From positions 992,001-1,056,000 of the forward strand of contig NZ_LZEW01000001.1 in NCBI RefSeq assembly GCF_001676155.1: a stretch of DNA of 64,000 nucleotides, written 5' to 3'. This DNA comes from Morganella psychrotolerans. Lineage in GTDB: Bacteria; Pseudomonadota; Gammaproteobacteria; Enterobacterales; Enterobacteriaceae. The translations under genes and the position numbers were made by a program. Shown here piece after piece: positions 8,029 to 16,848 of the stretch. How positions within the stretch are numbered: position 1 is the stretch's first letter; every line of letters starts with the position of its first letter. The notes under the pieces were generated by a model, which did no database searches, had not been told where the DNA came from, and saw nothing but the letters and a program-made list of their open reading frames with translations.

Positions 8029-9369
8029 ATGTTCGGGTTAAGTGCCCTTGAGCTTGCGCGAATTCAGTTCGCCTTCACTGTGTCGTTTCATATCATATTC
8101 CCTGCGATAACCATCGGGCTTGCCTCTTTTCTGGCGGTTCTTGAAGGAATGTGGCTGAAAACCCGCAATGACGATTACAAAAAGCTCTTTCATTTCTGGT
8201 CAGCCATCTTTGCCGTCAATTTCGGCATGGGTGTGGTTTCCGGTTTGGTGATGGCGTATCAGTTCGGCACCAACTGGAGTTTCTTTTCTGAGTTTGCAGG
8301 ATCTATCACTGGTCCGCTGCTCACCTATGAAGTACTGACGGCGTTCTTCCTGGAAGCAGGTTTTCTGGGGGTTATGCTGTTCGGCTGGAACCGTGTCGGC
8401 GAAAAACTGCACTATTTCGCCACCTGTATGGTTGCACTCGGCACACTGATGTCCACGTTCTGGATACTCGCCTCCAACAGTTGGATGCAGACACCGCAGG
8501 GGCATGAGGTCATCAATGGGGTTGTAGTGCCGGTTGACTGGTTTGCGGTGATTTTTAATCCATCCTTCCCGTACCGCCTGCTGCACATGACAACTGCCGC
8601 CTTCCTGGCTGCCGCGTTTTTTATCGGCGCTTCTGCGGCCTGGCATCTGCTGCGCGGCAATAAATCGGGTGCGATAAAGAAAATGTTTTCAATGTCGCTC
8701 TGGCTTATCCTGGTTCTCGCACCGTTACAGGCACTGATCGGGGATGCTCACGGGCTGAATACCCTGAAATATCAGCCGGCAAAAGTAGCGGCAATGGAAG
8801 GTCACTGGGAGAACAAACCCGGGGAAGCCACGCCGCTTATTCTGTTTGGTATTCCGGATAACGAGCGGGAAGAGACGCGGTTTGCCCTGGAAATTCCGGG
8901 TCTGGCGAGCCTTATCCTGACTCACAGCCTTGATAAACAAGTCCCTGCACTGAAAGAGTTTGCTCCCGATGAGCGCCCGGCGAACGTCTTTATGGTGTTC
9001 TGGTCATTCCGTGTCATGGTCGGACTGGGAATGCTGATGATTTTAGCCGGTGTGCTGAGTCTGTGGTTACGTTACCGCAAACGCCTGTATGACTCGCGTC
9101 CGTTCCAGCACTTTATATTCTGGATGGCACCGTCCGGGCTGATTGCCCTTCTTGCGGGCTGGTTTGTCACTGAGATCGGGCGGCAACCCTGGGTGGTTTA
9201 CGGGTTGCAGCGCACGAAGGATGCGGTTTCCGCGCATGGCGATGTACACATGAGCATCAGTCTGCTTCTCTTCTTTATCGTCTATGGCTCTGTATTTGGT
9301 ATTGGCTACATCTATATGATGAAACTGATCCGCAAAGGTATCGCGACGGAGGTTCCTCATGAGCATTGA
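8029..9369 (+). CDS. cioA: Cytochrome bd-type quinol oxidase subunit I, CioA type
   Basis: Inner-membrane haem subunit of a bd-type terminal oxidase that oxidises quinol and reduces oxygen without pumping protons. His21 (FTVSFHIIFP) corresponds to the haem b595 ligand. The YEVLTAFFLEAGFLG glutamates, LLHMTTAAF histidine and the GRQPWVVYGL motif are present. At 446 residues, with a short Q-loop between helices 6 and 7, it resembles the cyanide-insensitive CioA group more than the ~520-residue CydA. The subunit II gene overlaps its 3' end by 11 bp. The upstream gap holds the divergent mocR promoter region. Confidence 0.9.
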   Translation: MFGLSALELARIQFAFTVSFHIIFPAITIGLASFLAVLEGMWLKTRNDDYKKLFHFWSAIFAVNFGMGVVSGLVMAYQFGTNWSFFSEFAGSITGPLLTYEVLTAFFLEAGFLGVMLFGWNRVGEKLHYFATCMVALGTLMSTFWILASNSWMQTPQGHEVINGVVVPVDWFAVIFNPSFPYRLLHMTTAAFLAAAFFIGASAAWHLLRGNKSGAIKKMFSMSLWLILVLAPLQALIGDAHGLNTLKYQPAKVAAMEGHWENKPGEATPLILFGIPDNEREETRFALEIPGLASLILTHSLDKQVPALKEFAPDERPANVFMVFWSFRVMVGLGMLMILAGVLSLWLRYRKRLYDSRPFQHFIFWMAPSGLIALLAGWFVTEIGRQPWVVYGLQRTKDAVSAHGDVHMSISLLLFFIVYGSVFGIGYIYMMKLIRKGIATEVPHEH

Positions 9370-10366
9370 TTTACCGCTGATTTGGTTCGTCATCATTGTA
9401 TTCAGCACGCTGATGTATATCGTGATGGATGGTTTTGACTTAGGGATCGGCATCCTCTACCCCTTTGTGAAAAGCAATGCTGACCGCGACCTGATGATGA
9501 ACAGTGTCGCACCGGTCTGGGACGGCAACGAAACCTGGCTGGTGCTGGGCGGCGCGGCACTGTTTGGTGCTTTTCCGCTGGCATACGCGGTTATTCTGGA
9601 TGCGCTGGCTATTCCGCTGACGCTGATGCTTATTGCCCTGATTTTCCGGGGTGTCGCATTTGAGTTCCGTTTTAAAGCAGATGAACATCACCGCTATTTC
9701 TGGGATCGCGCCTTTCTGACCGGTTCTGTCATAACAACCTTTGCACAAGGTGTGGTTGTCGGCAGTGTGATTGAAGGTTTTCCGGTGGAAAACCGTGCTT
9801 TTGCAGGCGGCGCACTGGACTGGTTCACACCGTTTGCCCTCTTTTGCGGACTGGGATTGGTTGTCGCTTATGCGCTGCTCGGCTGTGGCTGGCTGGTGAT
9901 GAAAACAGAAGGTCATCTGCAACAGCAGATGTATAAAGTACTGAAACCATTGACGGGGGTGATGCTGGTTGTGCTGGCAATTATCAGTCTGTGGACGCCG
10001 CTGGCGCATGAAGCAATTGCTGTCCGCTGGTTCAGTTTCCCGAATATTCTGTTTTTCCTGCCGGTTCCGCTGCTGGTGCTGGTCTGTGTTATCGCGCTGT
10101 TCCGCAGTGCCTCCCGTCACGGACATTACACACCGTTCTTCGCGGCACTGGCTTTGGTATTTCTTGGTTTTACCGGGCTTGGTATCAGTATCTGGCCGAT
10201 GATTATCCCCCCGGCGATTGACTATGAAATGGCGGCAGCACCCGCTGAAAGTCTGAGCTTTATGTTAGTCGGTGCGCTGTTTATTATCCCTGTTATCCTG
10301 GTGTATACCTGGTGGAGTTATTATGTCTTCAGAGGAAAAATCACTCATGACCAAGGCTACCACTGA
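9359..10366 (+). CDS. cioB: Cytochrome bd-type quinol oxidase subunit II, CioB type
   Basis: A 335-residue inner-membrane subunit with about eight helices. The N-terminal signature MDGFDLGIGILYPF, then WDGNETWLVLGGAALFGAFP and ALIFRGVAFEFRFK, are diagnostic of CydB/CioB. It stabilises the haem subunit in the heterodimer. It overlaps cioA by 11 bp and the small DUF2474 gene by about 44 bp, so all three are translated from one message. Confidence 0.92.
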   Translation: MSIDLPLIWFVIIVFSTLMYIVMDGFDLGIGILYPFVKSNADRDLMMNSVAPVWDGNETWLVLGGAALFGAFPLAYAVILDALAIPLTLMLIALIFRGVAFEFRFKADEHHRYFWDRAFLTGSVITTFAQGVVVGSVIEGFPVENRAFAGGALDWFTPFALFCGLGLVVAYALLGCGWLVMKTEGHLQQQMYKVLKPLTGVMLVVLAIISLWTPLAHEAIAVRWFSFPNILFFLPVPLLVLVCVIALFRSASRHGHYTPFFAALALVFLGFTGLGISIWPMIIPPAIDYEMAAAPAESLSFMLVGALFIIPVILVYTWWSYYVFRGKITHDQGYH

Positions 10367-10508
10367 GTCTGCGGTGGACAGCAATTCCCCCTGGTGGAAA
10401 AAAGCCGGCTGGATGATAGCCATCTGGGCGGGCAGTGTTCTGGCACTGTTTGCTGTCTCTTCGGTTTTCCGCTTATTAATGACGGCGGCGGGAATGAAAG
10501 TAAGGTAG
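10323..10508 (+). CDS. DUF2474 small membrane protein, probable third subunit of the Cio oxidase
   Basis: A 61-residue protein with one membrane helix after a WWKKAGWMIAIWAGSVLAL motif, the DUF2474 signature found after cioAB operons. By analogy with CydX it probably stabilises the oxidase complex. The ATG at 10323 has GGTGGAG 5-6 bp upstream. A second candidate ATG at 10347 has AGAGGA upstream, so the exact start is uncertain. It overlaps the end of cioB and is followed by a strong terminator. Confidence 0.8.
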   Translation: MSSEEKSLMTKATTESAVDSNSPWWKKAGWMIAIWAGSVLALFAVSSVFRLLMTAAGMKVR

Positions 10509-10573
10509 TCGTTATGTTTCATCCGTAAGTACCTCATCAGTGCTTCATGCCCTGTCTTTCAGGGGCATTGCCC

Positions 10574-10607
10574 GGCACACCACGCCCCCTCGTGGTGTGC
10601 CTTTTTT
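10574..10607 (+). terminator. Terminator of the cioAB operon
   Basis: Perfect 11-bp stem GGCACACCACG/CGTGGTGTGCC with a 6-base loop and a T6 tail. Confidence 0.93.
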
Positions 10608-10620
10608 AAATGGTTCTATT

Positions 10621-10639
10621 GATAATGATTAGCATTCGT
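10621..10639. promoter_or_regulatory. Fur box upstream of the siderophore-interacting protein
   Basis: GATAATGATTAGCATTCGT matches the Fur consensus at 14 of 19 positions, including the first nine. It lies about 70 bp before the start codon at 10707. Confidence 0.7.
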
Positions 10640-10706
10640 CAAAATACCTGCTAAACTCCGCAAAACAGATATAACTAAATAAGATAATTCATAACGGAGA
10701 GTCCGC

Positions 10707-11542
10707 ATGAGCCGGGATAAAAAAAGAAAAAAAACATCTACCGCCCTGCACCACCACGTCTGGTTCAGGTGAAATCTTATATTGATGTCACACCCAATCT
10801 GCGCCGTATCACCTTTACATCTGAGACGATGGACACTTATCCGTCAGGCTGTGAAGGCGGTCATCTGAAACTGTTTATTGCCAAAGATGCACCGAATGCG
10901 CCTGTGCTGCCGGTTTTATCGGATAAAGGCCCTGTCTGGCCGGAAGGCAAAGAACGCCCGATAGCCCGTACTTATACTGTGCGCGCCATCCGTCCTGAAC
11001 TGAAAGAGATAGAGATTGAATTTGCCCTGCATAATGATGCCGGTCCGGCGGTGGATTTTGCCAAAAATGCCAAACCGGGCGATTACATCGGTATTACCAA
11101 TCCGGGCGGACCGGATCCGCTGCTGCCGGTGGCAAAGCACTATTATATGGCGGGTGATTTAACAGCACTGCCGGCGATTGCGGCACTGCTGGAAAAAATG
11201 CCTGCTGATGCACAGGGAAATGTGGCGGTTCGCATTGATCATGACGACGATAAACAAACGCTGAATAAACCTGCGGGAATGACTGTTCACTGGGTAATCG
11301 GCGGCACAGAAAAAACAGATGAGATAACCGCGCTGTTTAAAAGCTGGGCGGTAACAGATGTTACTGACTGCACGTTCTGGATTGCCGGGGAAGATTCCAT
11401 GGTGAAAGATCTGCGCCGTTATGTCCGCCGTGAGTTAGGCGGGGAGCATAATCAGATGTATGCTATTCCGTACTGGCGCTTTGGTTATAATGAAGAGGGT
11501 TATCATCATCAGCGCCATGATGTAATGGATGCCGACGATTAA
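10707..11542 (+). pseudogene. Siderophore-interacting FAD reductase (YqjH/ViuB-like), frameshifted near its start
   Basis: Cytoplasmic flavin reductase family that releases iron from imported ferric siderophores. The body reads well: VKSYIDVTPNLRRITFTSE, RTYTVRAIRPE for FAD binding, YYMAGDLTALPAIAALLEKM for NAD(P)H, and WRFGYNEEGYHHQR at the end. The ATG at 10707 has a GGAGA site and reads into an A7-G-A8 stretch (10719-10734). Downstream the good frame is off by one, and one extra A would give a continuous protein joining to NIYRPAPPRLVQVKSY. Without the repair only a GTG at 10769 is available, which would cut off the conserved PAPPRLVQ segment. The Fur box upstream fits its iron role. Confidence 0.8.
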
Positions 11543-11560
11543 TAACGATTAATTATAAAA

Positions 11561-11592
11561 AACAGCGACTCACAATAGCCGCTGTTTTTTGT
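11561..11592 (+). terminator. Terminator after the siderophore-interacting protein
   Basis: Stem AACAGCG/CGCTGTT, 13-base loop, T-rich tail. An ERIC element follows. Confidence 0.75.
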
Positions 11593-11615
11593 TTTTATCA
11601 TGATTATTTATCAGT

Positions 11616-11691
11616 TATACCCAACGCCATTCAGGATGCAGGCTAGCTGAGTACCGCCAACGAACCTGTAGTTTGAATGGATGAGGGTATA
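11616..11691. repeat. ERIC element, internally deleted (76 bp), overlapping the phoH 3' end
   Basis: Bounded by TATACCC and GGGTATA, with the inner arms GCCATTCAGGATGCAG and GTAGTTTGAATG. The central ~50 bp core is missing. Positions 11643-11690 encode the last codons of phoH. Confidence 0.9.
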
Positions 11692-12470
11692 TATGCCTGC
11701 AATGCCCGCAGACACAGTGATGACCGCACACAGTCATCCTGCGTAAATGACACCACCGACACCATTTCATCATCACTGAACCGGCGCAGTACATCTGCCA
11801 GCCCTGACGGCACATTGCCCGGTAAATCACACTGACTGACATCCCCGTTGACAATGACTGTCACATTTTCACCCATCCGGGTCAGGAACATTTTCATTTG
11901 TGTGACAGTGACATTCTGCGCCTCATCGAGGATCACCACCGCATTTTCAAATGTCCGCCCGCGCATGTAAGCAAACGGGGCAATCTCCACCTTGCCTATC
12001 TCCGGACGCAGGCAATATTGCAGAAATGATGCACCCATCCGTTTCACCAGAATGTCATATACCGGTCTGAAATAAGGTGCAAATTTATCACTCATATCAC
12101 CGGGCAAAAATCCCAGATCTTCTTCCGCCTGTAACACCGGACGGGTCACGATTATCCGCTCAATTTCTTTATTAATCAGGGCATCCGCCGCAAGTGCGGT
12201 ACTGATAAAGGTTTTGCCGCACCCTGCTTCGCCGTTGGCAATAATAAGCTGCTTATGTGCTATCGCCTGAATGTATTTATCCTGTGCATCATTGCGGGGT
12301 AAAACAGTGCTGTGATCCCGTTTTTCCCGCGCCATGCCGATGGCTTCCACACCGCCCGCCGGGATAAATACCGCCACATTATCATCACTGAAACGCCCCC
12401 TGCGGGACTCTTTCCGGGTCATTCGTTTTGCCTCTTTGCGTACTCTGACTACCGCTTTTTGTCTGCCCAT
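11643..12470 (-). CDS. phoH: PhoH-family ATPase
   Basis: A 275-residue cytoplasmic P-loop protein of the PhoH family: Walker A GEAGCGKT (about residue 82), then VTRPVLQAEEDLGFLPGD and the Walker B segment VVILDEAQNVT. PhoH proteins are ATPases linked to RNA metabolism. In E. coli phoH belongs to the phosphate regulon, but I see no clear Pho box here. The start at 12470 gives the MGRQKAVV N-terminus conserved with E. coli. The family-like sequence ends at LRALQAY. The last ~16 residues ([15 protein letters not shown]) are encoded by an ERIC element, so the original stop has been replaced. Confidence 0.92.
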   Translation of the reverse strand: MGRQKAVVRVRKEAKRMTRKESRRGRFSDDNVAVFIPAGGVEAIGMAREKRDHSTVLPRNDAQDKYIQAIAHKQLIIANGEAGCGKTFISTALAADALINKEIERIIVTRPVLQAEEDLGFLPGDMSDKFAPYFRPVYDILVKRMGASFLQYCLRPEIGKVEIAPFAYMRGRTFENAVVILDEAQNVTVTQMKMFLTRMGENVTVIVNGDVSQCDLPGNVPSGLADVLRRFSDDEMVSVVSFTQDDCVRSSLCLRALQAYIPSSIQTTGSLAVLS

Positions 12471-12579
12471 AATCTTAATCCTGTTGAGTTATGATGACGG
12501 AGTAACTGAAACAGTGTATTGGTCAACTAAAATTGGCAACCGGCGGCGTCCTTCAGGCCATGAGTGAAAATCCGGATAT

Positions 12580-12607
12580 AAAAAAAACCGGTGATAAACT
12601 CCACCGG
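12580..12607 (-). terminator. Terminator downstream of endA, next to an ERIC insertion
   Basis: On the minus strand a CCGGTG/CACCGG hairpin is followed by eight T (A8 at 12580-12587). A longer pair, CCGGTGATAA (12588-12597) and TTATCACCGG (12743-12752), flanks an ERIC element, suggesting ERIC landed in the loop of an older hairpin. Confidence 0.7.
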
Positions 12608-12608
12608 A

Positions 12609-12734
12609 CATACTCTAAATAATTCGGGATGCCTGTAGGCGACAAGCTCCGACCGCCGGGGAGCATACATCAGTATGTGACCCGGCGGGCTGAGTGCGGT
12701 CAACACCCAGGCATCCTGAAGTATGACGAGTATA
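12609..12734. repeat. ERIC element, near full length
   Basis: 126 bp with the ATACTCTAAATAATTCGGGA left end, the GGGGAGCATACATC core arm and the GACGAGTATA right end. Same orientation as the copy at 3012. Confidence 0.92.
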
Positions 12735-12857
12735 TAGGGGGGTTATCACCGGCTGACACTGTCGTTCGTCTGTATTACGCATTCGTTATCCTCAGATGAC
12801 AAACTAAAGCGAACACTAAACTGACTGTGTGACAGTATAATGACAATGTTACGGACC

Positions 12858-13853
12858 TCAGCGCACTTTGCAGTTTTTTGCTGCTATATACCCTGCCGCT
12901 TCTGCTGAAATCGCATCCGGGAAATATTCACTGTTTTTTGCACTGACCCGGTTATAGCCGGGACAATCCTGATGGTGATAAATTTTACTGTTACGGTTAG
13001 CACGGATAGTCTTATTTTCCGTTTTTTTCACCGGAGATGTCGTCGTTTTTACCGGTGTTGTCTGAACCGGCGCAGAAGGCAGGCGGGTAAAAATTCCGTC
13101 GGCAGTATTGATATGACCCGGCTCCCAGTGGCGCTCACCGGTCACAAACGGGTTTGATTGCCCGGTCACCGCGCGGATACGAAGGTCGCGTTCACGCTCC
13201 CAGGCTGATGGCGGATAAGTTGCATCCCAGGTTATCAGGAGTTTCTGCTGCTGCTCTGACATCGCCAGATCATAGCGATCATGCATATAGAACCAAACCC
13301 GGGCAACCTGTCCTTTTACCTCATCACGCGGTTCAAACACCCGCTGCTTAAAATCCACCCGGCTGGTGCATTGCCCGTAACTCTTGGTTCCCGCACCGCG
13401 GGCCATACTGTAACGGAAATTACTGCGGTCGCCATTCACTTCACCAATGGAGGGTGCCAGATTATGGAGATCGGCTTCCATCGCGCGGAATACCGGATCT
13501 TCGCTGATACAGTTTTTTCGTCCGCCCTGCTGCCAGCACTGGCGCTGATGTCCAAACACCCAGGCCGGTACAATGTGTTCCCACTCAATCCGTTCTGCAC
13601 GGGTTTGCTGTGACCGCACCTGATAGCCACAACTGTTCAGATCCACCCTGCCGCCTGATTTTCCTGTCCACTCCCACTGACAGCCGCAATAGAGTGTTCC
13701 CTCGCCCTGCGGGTCGCGGTTCTGATCATGATACACCTGCTCACGGGACACAATTTTTGCCTCATCAAACCGTTCAGGTGCAGCGGCAAACGCCGCGGAT
13801 AATGTCAGGAAAAATGCAAATAATGACAAACTAAATAATTTTAAAATACGCAT
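12858..13853 (-). CDS. endA: Endonuclease I with an extra C-terminal cysteine-bearing domain
   Basis: Exported DNA nuclease of the EndA family. The signal peptide MRILKLFSLSLFAFFLTLSA is followed by the nuclease core: YCGCQWEW, the histidine motif RIEWEHIVPAW, DLHNLAPSIGEVNGDRSN and RVWFYMHDRY. The start at 13853 gives the cleanest signal peptide. Upstream in-frame ATGs at 13889 and 13859 are possible. E. coli EndA is about 235 residues. Here some 95 more follow a Thr/Pro/Lys-rich linker and end in NSKIYHHQDCPGYNRVSAKN and an A-GYIAAKNC motif, similar to the Ada-type metal-binding domain seen on other secreted nucleases. It probably anchors the enzyme or binds DNA. Confidence 0.9.
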   Translation of the reverse strand: MRILKLFSLSLFAFFLTLSAAFAAAPERFDEAKIVSREQVYHDQNRDPQGEGTLYCGCQWEWTGKSGGRVDLNSCGYQVRSQQTRAERIEWEHIVPAWVFGHQRQCWQQGGRKNCISEDPVFRAMEADLHNLAPSIGEVNGDRSNFRYSMARGAGTKSYGQCTSRVDFKQRVFEPRDEVKGQVARVWFYMHDRYDLAMSEQQQKLLITWDATYPPSAWERERDLRIRAVTGQSNPFVTGERHWEPGHINTADGIFTRLPSAPVQTTPVKTTTSPVKKTENKTIRANRNSKIYHHQDCPGYNRVSAKNSEYFPDAISAEAAGYIAAKNCKVR

Positions 13854-14016
13854 AGAAATCATATACCAACAGAATAATGAGGGCGGCAATTATGCCATGT
13901 CAGACACGGATAATCGCGTCAGAGGTGAGAATAACATCTCAATCCGCTGTTTATGGCGTATTTAGGGTGTTTTTTTACAGTATTGCCCTGACACAAATTG
14001 TATATTCTGTACCTTT

Positions 14017-14092
14017 TATACCCAACGTCATTCAGGATGCAGGCTGGCTTCACGCCGCCAACGAACCTGCAGTTTGAATGAATACGGGTATA
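14017..14092. repeat. ERIC element, internally deleted (76 bp)
   Basis: TATACCCAACGTCATTCAGG at the left and GAATGAATACGGGTATA at the right. The central core is missing. It lies about 22 bp before a small ORF at 14115. Confidence 0.9.
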
Positions 14093-14114
14093 TGTCAGGA
14101 ATGAGGAGATACAG

Positions 14115-14288
14115 ATGCACCCGTTGGTCGATAAGATGATAGCTGAGATAGTCGGAACTGCCCGTTCTCATAATGAAGAAGAAGTCGATGTCAGTGTACA
14201 GGAGAGTTACAACCGGGTGCAGATTCAGGTTAATATCGCAGAGAAACCGGTAATGGATATTATCCTGAACCTGAACCCCGTCACTTAG
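14115..14288 (+). CDS. Small hypothetical protein (57 residues)
   Basis: A short ORF starting [20 protein letters not shown] and ending [11 protein letters not shown]. The ATG has a near-perfect GAGGAG site with 6-7 bp spacing. It is acidic, with no signal peptide or membrane segment. Its stop overlaps the 3' end of yjjB by 4 bp on the other strand. I do not recognise a family. The strong ribosome site and the full-length frame between an ERIC element and a convergent gene make it a plausible real gene. Confidence 0.6.
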   Translation: MHPLVDKMIAEIVGTARSHNEEEVDVSVQESYNRVQIQVNIAEKPVMDIILNLNPVT

Positions 14289-14761
14289 ACGCGCGGGCGC
14301 TTGCGGTAAAGCCACAACCCCGGTACCGATAAACCAATTGACAATGCCCCGACAACAAACGCCGCCCGCAGAAAATTATTCACCAGCATCTCAAGCAATT
14401 CAGGCGTATAACCCGCCTGTGATAGTTTGACAACAGCCAGCATCGCCATATAAGCATTAATCCCGGGAAACATCGGGATAATCGCCGCGACCGTAAATAC
14501 TTTCGGATGAGCCAGCCACCAGCGTGACCACTGAATACCAATAATACCAACAAGTACCGATGCCCAGAATGTGGCTGTCACAATATCAAAATCTGCTGCC
14601 ATCAGGATAAACCGGCTGCCATGACCAATTGCGCCCAGATAAGCACAATATTTCAGCGCACGTTTCGGCACATTAAAGACCATCGCAAAACCGACCGCAG
14701 GGATCGCCGCCAGCAGCATGTCCTGCATCAGCGCGGTAAAAAAAGAGAGTACGGCCATCAT
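14285..14761 (-). CDS. yjjB: YjjB, small subunit of a ThrE-like exporter
   Basis: A 158-residue inner-membrane protein with about four helices, corresponding to the C-terminal half of ThrE-type threonine/serine exporters ([20 protein letters not shown], then [14 protein letters not shown]). In E. coli YjjB and YjjP together export succinate. The gene starts inside the stop of yjjP (4-bp overlap), so the two are co-translated. The exported substrate here is inferred from the family. Confidence 0.88.
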   Translation of the reverse strand: MMAVLSFFTALMQDMLLAAIPAVGFAMVFNVPKRALKYCAYLGAIGHGSRFILMAADFDIVTATFWASVLVGIIGIQWSRWWLAHPKVFTVAAIIPMFPGINAYMAMLAVVKLSQAGYTPELLEMLVNNFLRAAFVVGALSIGLSVPGLWLYRKRPRV

Positions 14762-15546
14762 ATCCAGTCCCTCAGACTACCGAGCGTTATCGCCATAAAA
14801 ATACCGATACAGGTTGCCAGGGTCAGCAGGCTCGCCATCGCCCAGCGCGCCAGCCCTGTATTCACATGCCCTTTAAACATATCCGCAACTGCATTAATCA
14901 GCGGGAAGCCCGGCACCAGCAACAAAACACTCGCCGCCATTGCAATGCCCGATGTTGCCGTAAACAGCGGGAGCTTCAGCATAAGCCCTGCCACCATTGT
15001 GGCAGAAAAGGCGGTAAAACAGAAATTGATCAACGGATTCATGTGCCGTGCTGTCAGCACCTGACGGACATACATTGCACAACCACTGGCAACAAACGTG
15101 ACACAGGCTCCGTCCCATCCGCCTTTGTTCAGTTTACAGAAACAGGCGCAGGAGAGTGCGACCATCAAAACCATGACCCAGCGCGGATAACGCAGCGGCT
15201 TAATATGAGCGAGTTTTTTCTGTACACCTTTGTAATCCAGATGTCCGTGTTCCGCGAGGATCACAACATGCTGTACCTCTGTCACCACATGCATATTAAT
15301 ACCGCGATCCACCACCTTGCGCGTGGAGGTCATGCAGTGCCCGTTAATAATCGTCGTCAATACAATGGCATTCGCTGAAATAGCACAATCTACCTGTTCA
15401 GCCCCGAGTGCTCTGCCTGTGCGCACCGCCAGCTCTTCCACCAGCATACTTTCCGCGCCGTGCTGCAACAGCAGTAACCCGCTCTCAATACATAACCGGG
15501 TAATGGTCCGCTGTGTATCGACTGAAATCTCTTTCCCCTGCCCCAT
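14758..15546 (-). CDS. yjjP: YjjP, large subunit of a ThrE-like exporter
   Basis: A 262-residue protein. The soluble N-terminal part carries the ThrE motif ([22 protein letters not shown]) and the C-terminal half has about five helices with [19 protein letters not shown] and [16 protein letters not shown]. It pairs with YjjB, whose gene overlaps its stop. The ribosome site before 15546 is weak (AACGGTAAAA). It is divergent from a TetR-type regulator, which could control it. Confidence 0.88.
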   Translation of the reverse strand: MGQGKEISVDTQRTITRLCIESGLLLLQHGAESMLVEELAVRTGRALGAEQVDCAISANAIVLTTIINGHCMTSTRKVVDRGINMHVVTEVQHVVILAEHGHLDYKGVQKKLAHIKPLRYPRWVMVLMVALSCACFCKLNKGGWDGACVTFVASGCAMYVRQVLTARHMNPLINFCFTAFSATMVAGLMLKLPLFTATSGIAMAASVLLLVPGFPLINAVADMFKGHVNTGLARWAMASLLTLATCIGIFMAITLGSLRDWI

Positions 15547-15775
15547 AGTTTTACCGTTAGCCGTTGATGGTCTGACTTTCCCGCTATTCTAAATCTTTGT
15601 ATTAACAACTCACTGGGTTTGATCAAGAGTTTGAATAATAATTTGAACAACCGTCTGACCAATAAACGGCCACCCTTTGTATTATTGTCAGTATGGCAGC
15701 AAAGGCAGCTATTGAGCAATCCTCCCCGGCGTGGTTAAATCAGGGCTTATATCACTACCGGAGCCTGTTTCTGTT

Positions 15776-16411
15776 ATGTCATCATCCCCGTCACCCTTAA
15801 CCCCGAAAGGGCAGCGTCGCCGCCATGCTATCCTCACCGCCGCTGCAGATGTCTTTATTCTTCATGGCTACGAGGGAACGACACTGGATATGATTATTGA
15901 ACAGTCAGGCGGGTCACGCTCCACACTTTATACCTCGTTCGGGGGAAAAGAAGCGCTGTTTCTGGCGGTGATCGAACACCTTATCTGCGGAATTTTTGAA
16001 GACGGGAAAGATACCCCGGATATTGCCCCGGAGCCGGAAGCACTGTTATACGACTGCGGCAGACGTTATCTGAACAGCATTGTTCATCCGCAATCACTCG
16101 GGCTGTATCAGTTGATTCTTGCGGAATCCCAGCGCTTTCCGCAAATCAGCGAGCGCTTTTATCAGGCAGGACCTCAGCGGACATCACTGCAATTAGCTAC
16201 CCGCCTGAAAACTATCCCCGGGATAGATGCATCACCAGAGATATTACAGGCTGTCGCCGCGCGTTTTCTGGAAATGCTGAAAGCAGATCTTTATCTGCCG
16301 GTATTCAGTCAGCGCCATGAAAAACCCACTGCCGAATTTATTGAAAAACAACTGCCGTTATCCGTTGAGATAACGGCCTGCTATATTCGTCACCACCTGA
16401 CCTGCCAATAA
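15776..16411 (+). CDS. TetR/AcrR-family transcriptional regulator
   Basis: About 211 residues. The N-terminal helix-turn-helix reads RRHAILTAAADVFILHGYEG, then SGGSRSTLYTSFGGKEALFL, typical TetR. The C-terminal ligand domain resembles the AcrR C-terminal type and has no close assignable ligand. The ATG at 15776 has GGAG about 11 bp upstream, slightly long, and an upstream in-frame start at 15731 cannot be excluded. The gene is divergent from yjjPB, its most likely local target. The intergenic region has no perfect palindrome. Confidence 0.82.
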   Translation: MSSSPSPLTPKGQRRRHAILTAAADVFILHGYEGTTLDMIIEQSGGSRSTLYTSFGGKEALFLAVIEHLICGIFEDGKDTPDIAPEPEALLYDCGRRYLNSIVHPQSLGLYQLILAESQRFPQISERFYQAGPQRTSLQLATRLKTIPGIDASPEILQAVAARFLEMLKADLYLPVFSQRHEKPTAEFIEKQLPLSVEITACYIRHHLTCQ

Positions 16412-16437
16412 GCAGCGGTGACAATCAGCATCTGCGT

Positions 16438-16848
16438 TCAGCCATTCAGTTCAGCGGCTTTTTCGCGCGCGGTACGCAGATCGTCTGCAACAACAACCGG
16501 CACACCATAAATGGCGGATGCCATAGGTGCAAATTGTTCCAGCTCCGCTTTATCCTGTACATCCGGGTTCACGGTCAGGATCATTGCCCGGCAATACTCC
16601 GTCATTTTGTCCTTTCCGGTTTTTAACCAACGACGGACATATTTGCGGGCATCCATATCTTCCTGAGTATCCGGTTTTTCCTGTGCGTCTTTCGGCGGAT
16701 AAATCAGTGAAAAAGCGGCCTGTTTTTCCAGCAACACATCCAGCTCTTTAACCCACTGCTCTGTTTGTGCCATATTTTCCGGGAATGAAAGCATAGTCAC
16801 TACCGGAAATTCGCTGATATCCATATGAATAAAGGTAAATTCTGACAT
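16438..16848 (-). CDS. Conserved-looking protein of unknown function (136 residues)
   Basis: The protein starts MSEFTFIHMDISEFPVVTML and ends AREKAAELNG. I see no signal peptide, membrane segment or known motif. The alternating hydrophobic strands and helices suggest a small alpha-beta fold of cytoplasmic type. The start at 16848 has a CGGAGT ribosome site. The frame extends upstream to 16905 without one. It is convergent with the TetR gene, with only 26 bp between stops. No function is proposed. Confidence 0.7.
   Translation of the reverse strand: MSEFTFIHMDISEFPVVTMLSFPENMAQTEQWVKELDVLLEKQAAFSLIYPPKDAQEKPDTQEDMDARKYVRRWLKTGKDKMTEYCRAMILTVNPDVQDKAELEQFAPMASAIYGVPVVVADDLRTAREKAAELNG

Noticed and set aside
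13854-14016. Possible gene between endA and the ERIC at 14017
   Set aside because: Only short frames without ribosome sites. Nothing supportable was seen.
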